A stretch of DNA of 64,000 nt. Source: Suillus spraguei (lineage: Eukaryota; Basidiomycota; Agaricomycetes; Boletales; Suillaceae). Of this stretch, positions 57,943-64,000 are shown in pieces. The position numbers and the translations under genes are program-made. The notes under the pieces are model-generated. The model had not been told where the DNA came from. It ran no database searches and worked only from the letters and a program-made list of their open reading frames with translations. Numbering within the stretch: position 1 is the stretch's first letter; every line of letters starts with the position of its first letter. The DNA is taken from positions 36,903 through 100,902 of the forward strand of contig JABCPU010000249.1 of NCBI GenBank assembly GCA_016800925.1, written 5' to 3'.

Positions 57943-60900
57943 CTTGGAGAAACAAAGATTGATGTATGTTTCTCCTAATGTATTACTAAGACTTGTACAT
58001 GCTGTAGGTGAAAGAAAAGAACTTCGCGTCCCTATCACCCTTCATTCGCGTACTCGTTTAAAATCCGTCGACACCACCGCTGTCATCGATTCAGGAGTGG
58101 CAGGAACATTCATTTCCGAGGAGTTTGTGAAACTCCATCAAATCACACGACGAAAACTCAAAACACCATTTCGAGTTACTACGGCAGATGGAACTCTTAT
58201 CAAAGGAGGACCAATCACACACTACTGTCTCCTAGTGGTCAAAATTGATGAATGAACCATGTATGGAAAATTCAATATCACCAAACTAGGAAGAAGGGAT
58301 CAAATCCTTCTAGGAATTCTGTGGTTATGCGCAATGAACCCAAGTATAGATTGGGCTGCTGAAACACTCGTCCTTCCCCGAACAACGAAATTGGAAGAAA
58401 TTGAAATTGATATGGATATAGATCGAAAGAAGAATGGATTACCTCCAGCCTTTAATTGTCATTCCAAGAAATGGCAATATTCCCGACTTCCGAGACCTCT
58501 TGTAATCCCTTTGATTTCTAAAGACCCCGAACCGGAAGTACAAAATCCACATACCACTGACCCTATTCCCCGTGTACAATTGCCACGACCAGTATCACCA
58601 ATTCCCCGCGCAGAAAAGCGCAAGAATGAATCCAACCTGAGTATCGGGTCGGACAAGAACCTATTGAGCAACGGCCAATAGAAGAACAGAAGTATGGAAA
58701 AAGAAAAGCAGAAGAAGAGATACCAGGACGAGATACCAATGTGCCGAAATTATCCAAGTTCTATGTCTCCTGAAAACTCTTTCAGCTTCGATTGAAGAAA
58801 TCCCCAATAAAGAAGAACCCATGCCCTCATTGATTCCAACAGAAGATGATGACCAATTCAACACAATGCAAGACGTCTGGCATGCGCCAGAAGTACGTGA
58901 AATTTCCTCTTATGAACTCGGAGATGGAGAATTTCTTGTGGAATATGATACTGATGGAGTTAGCATGAGAATCATAGAGGAAGTGTCCATGGATACACCT
59001 CTTACTCGAGATGGAACTTCGTGACTTGAACAACTCCCCAATCATTCCACAATCTCTCTTCCTCCCCCGAAATATAGTAACAAAGCTCAGGAATTCGCCA
59101 TGGATGAGAAGGAAAAGAAAAAGAAATCCTTCGAAGAATTGGTCCCGGACTATTTAGCAGGAGATCAATGAAGGATGGATGGTTATCTACATGGACGATA
59201 TCCTAATTTTCTCTACAACCATGGCAGAACATCGTGAACGGACAAGACGGGTTTTGATGAAGATACGAAAAGAACACCTGTTCTTGAAACCGGAGAAATG
59301 TACCTTTGATGCAGAAGAAGTGGAGTACCTTGGAATGATAATTCGCCCCGGACAAGTTGCTATGGACACCGCTAAAACTAAGGGAATCTCCGAATGGCCA
59401 GTCCCGAAATCTGTAAAAGATGTTTGGTCATTCCTCAGCTTTTGCAACTTCTACTGCACGTTCATTTCCCATTACTCTGATATCGCCCGACCCCTTATCG
59501 AATTAACCAAGAAAGATAAGGTCTTTGACTGGTCAACCGAATGTATGGATACCTTCGAAGAACTGAAACGGTGTTTTACATCCCAACCGGTACTCTGTAA
59601 CCCTGATCCTTCCCGACAATTTGCTATTGCTACTGATGCTTCACTTGTAGCAACTGGCGGAGTTCTCTTGCAGACTGATGAGAATGGTGTTTATCACTCA
59701 TGTGCATATCTCTCGCAGTCTTGAACCCTGCAGAACGCAATTACCAGATCTTTGATCGGGAACTCCTTGCTGTAATCTGGGCATTGAACGAATGGCATCA
59801 TTATCTTGAAGGAAACCCACATCCCGTCCTAGTATTCACTGACCACAAGAATCTTCTGTACTTTAGAAGTGCACAGAAGCTTACCCGTCGCCAAGCACAT
59901 TGGCAATTGATTTTATCTATCTATGACATTGAGCTACATCATGTTGCAGGTACTAAATTAGCAGTACCTGATGCACTATCCCGCCGACCCGACTATGACT
60001 CGGCAAAGACGATAATGAGGACCAGACACTCCTTCCTGACGCTCTATTCATTCGTCTTATTGATACCGATTTGAAGGACGTCTTATCATCTTCCGACCCC
60101 CTTGATGACCCCATCTTCAAAACTGCATCCGACGCCCTCGATGGCGTGTGTCTTCCCCCCATTAAATCCGCACTCTCTGACTGGAAGATCGAGGAAAACG
60201 TCCTCTATTTTAAGAATTGTGCCTACATTGCACCGGCGCACCGCTCCGATATCCTGAAACGGTATCATGATCATCCTACCGCGGGACATCCCAGTAGATT
60301 CAAGACCAAAGAACTTGTTAAACGAGAAGCGTGGTGGCCCACTATGGGCTCTTATATTCGAAAATACGTTGAAGGTTGCGCCATTTGTCAGCAGATGAAG
60401 GCTGATACACACCCTGTTCGACCCCCACTTGCCCCGATCCCTTCATCTGCGACTCGACCTTTCTCCCAGGTCTCTGTTGATCTTATCACTGACCTTCTGT
60501 CCCTGGAGGCTTTGACAGTATCATGGTCGTGGTAGACCATGGCCTTACGAAGGGGGTAATTATTATCCCCTGTTTGAACACCATCACTTCCGAAGGCATT
60601 GCTAAACTATTCTTGAAACACGTCTACCGTGATTTGGACTCCATGACAAAGTCATCTCAGATCGAGGTCCGCAATTCCTATCTCGCTTCTCTAAGGAGCT
60701 TGCCCGACTTCTCGACTACGTCATCGCTCCATCTACGGCTTATCACCCACAGACTGATGGTCAAACTGAAAGGCTAAATCAAGAACTTGAAACATATCTA
60801 TGCATCTATTGCCGCAACAACCCCGAAGATTGGGTAGAAAACTTACCAATCGCCAAATTCGTCCACAACCACCAAAAACATGATGCAAGGAATGCATCAC

Positions 60901-61470
60901 CCTTCTATTTGATGATGGGATATGAACCACGCGCCATCCCTCACCTTATCCCTGATTCATCTGTCCCGCAGCAGAAGATCGAGTACATCCCTGCAGAAAA
61001 TAAGAGAAGAAGCAATCGCCTGCCATAACATTGCAATGCAGACAATGGCCGAACGATCCTGAGGAGATAAGTACAGTCCATGGAAGATCGGAGATAAGGT
61101 TTGGCTATCTGCCGCTAATCTTAGACTCAAACTCCCATCAAAGAAACTTGCGCCAAAGCAATACGGACCTTTTCCGATTATCGATGTCTTATCACCAATC
61201 ACTTCACTCTCAAACTCCCCACGCAATGGAAAATTCATCCTACGTTCCACGCTTCTGTCTTATCGTCCTATAGTGAAACAGACGTACATGGCCCGAACTT
61301 CCCCGAACCACCACCTGACATCATCGAAGAAGAAGAAGAATATGAAATAGAAGCAATTCTTTCTCACAAAGGAACCGGCACTCGACGACGTTATCTCATT
61401 TCTTGGAAAGGATATTCATCGGGAGATAACGAATGGCTCCCAGAAAAGAACTTGAAGAATTCCGCTTGAA
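57943..61470 (+). pseudogene. Family A pol, copy C (deleted and frameshifted)
   Basis: Protease TTAVIDSGVAGTFISEEFVKLH at about 58065-58140. The linker ends near 59160 at VPDYL and is joined directly to EGWMVIYMDDILIFS (59170), so about 500 bp of RT fingers and palm are deleted. The rest: thumb and RNase H ([38 protein letters not shown]), integrase zinc region (YHDHPTAGH ... CAICQQM), core parts (SVDLITDL, then shifted VISDRGPQF and [15 protein letters not shown]), KPWKIGDKVWLSAAN, and a chromodomain YEIEAILSHKG...[17 protein letters not shown] near 61346-61460. Confidence 0.87.
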
Positions 61471-61558
61471 TCTTGAATGCTTATAAGAAGCAACACGCCC
61501 TCTGATTATCCTTCAGTCAATCAACTGCACCAGCACTTGATCAACTACCACCACCGAA

Positions 61559-61797
61559 ATGTCTTTCCCCACTGCCTACATCACCCCCGTCACCATTGCC
61601 AACAATGACTCCGACTCTGGTGCTGAAAACTACGGAACCCTTACCACTGAAATTGACAACACCTCCTACATCGAAGCCGCCCTTCTATGTGAAGGACACG
61701 CCCTCGAAATTGAAAGAATTCTCACAGAAAGAGGTGCCTTTCCGGCCCTCCTCCTCGTCAACATTATCCATACCGCTGCTCTCATTGGGGCCTCATC
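61559..61797 (+). pseudogene. Extra 3' ORF of family A, copy C (truncated)
   Basis: MSFPTAYITPVT..., SYIEAALLCEGHALEIERIL; homologous to the minus-strand ORF at 17469. Cut at the element's 3' break; the zinc-knuckle part is absent. Confidence 0.6.
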
Positions 61798-62410
61798 AGG
61801 ATTCATGCCAAAAGTGCCAGTATAGGGACGATGGGTATGGAAGTGATGATGGAAGCCACCAGGGCCATGATAGAGCAGGGGAAATGGCTTGACAAACTTT
61901 TTAGCCTCACAATACATACTCTTTGTGATATGATTGGGGAACGTCAACAGGATGGGCTCAATGATATTCATGTCGGGGGGGATATATGCCTCTGCACGCA
62001 CGAGCCACACAGGAATGCCAGTGTTAAGCAATGTGTCGCAGGTCTTCGAATCATATTGAAGCAACCCATCCATTTTGTATTTGCAGGAAGAGAAGCCAGC
62101 TGGACCAAGCGATATGTGGTTGGACTTGTTCAACGTAATCCATGAAAGCAATGATGTCGAGGAATGAATGTTGTGCCTGAGCAACAAATACGATGATGTC
62201 ACAGTACTCAGGGGGTGTCTTTGCAGAATGATGATATTGTGCTTGAGGCCTGAGAGCATCTTTGTTACGATGTCCGTCTTGCCTGGCCGATTTGCCTGCC
62301 ATGCGTGAACTTGCTTGCGGGCAATTGTAAATAAGTTGTGATGCTGTTGATGATATGTGAGCTTAGGGTGCTGACGGCAAACACAGTCCCGGTTTGAACA
62401 ATGATGCAAG
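61798..62410 (-). pseudogene. Degenerate unassigned fungal ORF
   Basis: The minus strand encodes, in at least two frames, ARKQVHAWQANRPGKTDIVT, PPEYCDIIVFVAQAQHSFLD, IPVWLVRAEAYIPPDMNIIE and a His-rich GPGGFHHHFHTHRPY. Conserved-looking peptides in shifting frames point to a decayed member of a multicopy agaricomycete protein family, but I know no function. Its 3' side is fused to the broken end of family A copy C. Confidence 0.5.
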
Positions 62411-63920
62411 TTTGGGAGATGGAGGCTTCATGAGGGTGAGGAGGCGAGGAAAACAAAGAGAGAGGATGCGCAAGCACTGCTGGGAATTTCCCACCGGGAA
62501 TTCCCAGCCCAAAGTCAGATCCTTATCAGTTTCAATCTTGGTCAATCTTACCTTAGTCATCCTGTCATGCTTTGTAATACCTTTCTTTTGTTTATTCCTC
62601 TTATCGATATCGTCCTTCATGCGCATGCTTCACCTCCCCACTTCAAATTCACATCTCCGCACAATGGACCTCTCCCAAATCTCTTCAAGCCCTCGTCGCC
62701 TCCGACTTCATACCTGGACCATTTGAACTGGCTTTGTGCTGTTCACCTTGCAATCAGTTGACTCCGTGTCACTGAAAGCAGTCTCCTAGACTTCGTGTCT
62801 GGAGAGTCGCCCCAGCCGCTCTCTCATTGCTGCGCCAGTGGGGTTAAAGACTCTCTTGGGAGTACTATTTGCCTTCTTCCAAACTAGACCTACTCTTGTT
62901 AAAAACGGGTGAGTTATCTTTTTTGCATTATCTACATCAATAATTTACTTTATTATGGTATCTTCAACTACATACATGATGGTGAGCGAACGTGGTGAGT
63001 GTTTTGTATCATACATCTGATATAGTTCACAATTAACCCAAGCATCTTTCAGGCAATACACTACACTCTAGAAGGACATCAAAGAAGACGTCAACAAGGA
63101 AGGATAACGAGGGACAGCCGGTCTGCAATGCATGCATAACCATTTTTTAATCATACTCATACTCATGCTCCATTGATGTAGATGTGGCTTCTGTTAAGCC
63201 TCGTTGTCTCTGGACATTTACCCAGAGTCCATGCCATCCATCATCAACATCAAGTTCAAGGTTGTTTGATTTTCTTTCTCCTCTCTGCTAATTCCTGTCT
63301 TCAGGGTAGCAAGTCGTTTGTTAGACCCTTGGAGTGTAAGTCTCGATCTCTTGAGCCTTGACCTCAGCTACCTTCTCCTTCTTGTCGGTGTATTCTGGAG
63401 GAGGCATGAAGTGGGTCTCTGCATCATGTTGAACATGATGTATCCATGGCTGATCTCCTCCAATCTCTCACCTCTGACAGTGCGATACCCGAGGACAGAC
63501 ATTACCCAAAACATGCGAAGTAAAACAGTGTGAGACAGACCGCACAAATAGGTGAGTTATTCTTTTCCTCTGCCACCGCTCATAGTTAACTTCCCTATCA
63601 TTCAGCCCGAGGGCTTTTGAAACATTATCCAAGGTTCAACACATCATTTTTTTTAATTTTGTTTCTTTTTGTCTAATGTTTTTCATCTACCCTAGATAAC
63701 CTTATCAATTTTTCCTATCGCATAAAACCTGCCATCATCTTTCTTTCATTACAGATGCCCAACGTCATTCCCTTTTTTCTTGTTGTTGTTGTTGTTACAA
63801 ATTTATCTTATAGTCATCCTCTTATCTTCATTTACCAATAGGCACCCGCGTCTATCGACTACCTGTTGACTTAGTAACTTTGCGTCCTAAAAGCACTTAG
63901 ACATCAAGACTACACATCTT
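62411..63920. other. No supported gene; possible short exons
   Basis: Contains one isolated pair of GGGAATTTCCC/GGGAATTCCC palindromes (62481-62506), GTGAGT donor-like sites (about 62910 and 63552) and a (TTG)n microsatellite at about 63782-63796. I cannot build a gene. Confidence 0.3.
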
Positions 63921-64000
63921 ATGGCTGTGCGGCATCCCAAACGACTGCGTGATGCTGGTCCCTCGGTTCCTTCCCAAATGGTCCCATCTGCTCCCAGATC
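63921..64000 (+). CDS. Possible ORF start truncated by the window edge
   Basis: ATG at 63921 opens a frame to the window end (MAVRHPKRLRDAGPSVPSQM...), basic and Pro/Ser-rich. Too short to assign. Confidence 0.3.
   Translation, partial: MAVRHPKRLRDAGPSVPSQMVPSAPR

Larger units (their letters stand above)
56487..61797 (+). mobile_element. Family A Ty3/gypsy element (copy C), 3' truncated
   Basis: 5' LTR 56487-56960, gag, pol and part of the extra 3' ORF on the plus strand. Homology to copy A stops near 61797, inside the 3' ORF; no 3' LTR is present in the window. It inserted into the minisatellite. Confidence 0.85.

Overview
The window looks like accessory, transposon-dense nuclear DNA of a filamentous basidiomycete, most likely an agaricomycete. 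The evidence is short GT-AG introns of about 45-60 nt, a many-exon fungal hexose transporter, and the repeat content: chromodomain Ty3/gypsy elements, Harbinger, Tc1, hAT and fungus-type DDE relics. I saw no rRNA, tRNA or CRISPR array. The species cannot be fixed from the sequence alone.

Left part (1-12.7 kb), host genes. A minus-strand multi-exon AGC-like kinase gene (743-3477) has lost the ATP-binding residues and reads as a pseudokinase. Next is a tandem pair of small single-span membrane protein genes on the minus strand. The distal copy (5068-5896) is intact with three exons and ends in a PPxY-type tail; the proximal copy (3873-4479) has lost its start codon and frame. A plus-strand MFS hexose transporter (9219-12041) follows, with an apparent one-base frameshift and a GC-AG intron. 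A 539-bp element with perfect 40-bp inverted repeats (12176-12714) closes the gene-bearing part.

Middle part (13.0-40.4 kb), a stack of nested transposons that can be untangled from target-site duplications (TSDs). A Harbinger element (13048-40383, TSD AGT) holds a transposase and an opposite-strand SANT/Myb-like ORF. A minus-strand Ty3/gypsy element of family A (14286-38480, TSD TTTGG) inserted into the transposase. Into A went: solo LTR B1 (14706-15480), a second A-family solo LTR (16678-17149), a family D solo LTR (17838-18320), a Tc1 relic (about 18428-19890), solo LTR B3 (19934-24177), solo LTR F (25805-34992) and solo LTR B8 (35393-36076). B3 itself contains a repeat block (E) that contains an intact 1617-bp Tc1 element (21544-23160). 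F contains a full-length family B chromodomain element (26216-34143).

Family B carries, between pol and the 3' LTR, an antisense gene with two spliceosomal introns. It encodes a coiled-coil protein with two CX2CX6C clusters, is open over 309 codons in the first copy, and is present but broken in the second copy (41834-49662). I consider this the most interesting system in the window.

Right part (40.4-64 kb). A 60-bp deletion derivative of the A LTR (40443-40502) is followed by solo LTR B5 (41543-50108) interrupted by the second full family B element, then a DDE transposase relic (about 50583-52860), a TIR element (53015-53700) and a 698-bp hAT-like element with a perfect 8-bp TSD (54069-54766). 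After that come a minisatellite of about 31-bp units built on GGGAATTCCC palindromes, interrupted by solo LTR B7, and a 3'-truncated plus-strand family A element (56487 to about 61797). A degenerate minus-strand ORF of unassigned function and mostly unassigned sequence run to the window edge, where an ORF may begin at 63921.

Organisation: the host genes are independent of one another. The rest is a record of successive insertions, in which almost every transposon ORF is broken except the Tc1 transposase (21784-22800) and the spliced antisense gene (32170-33196).
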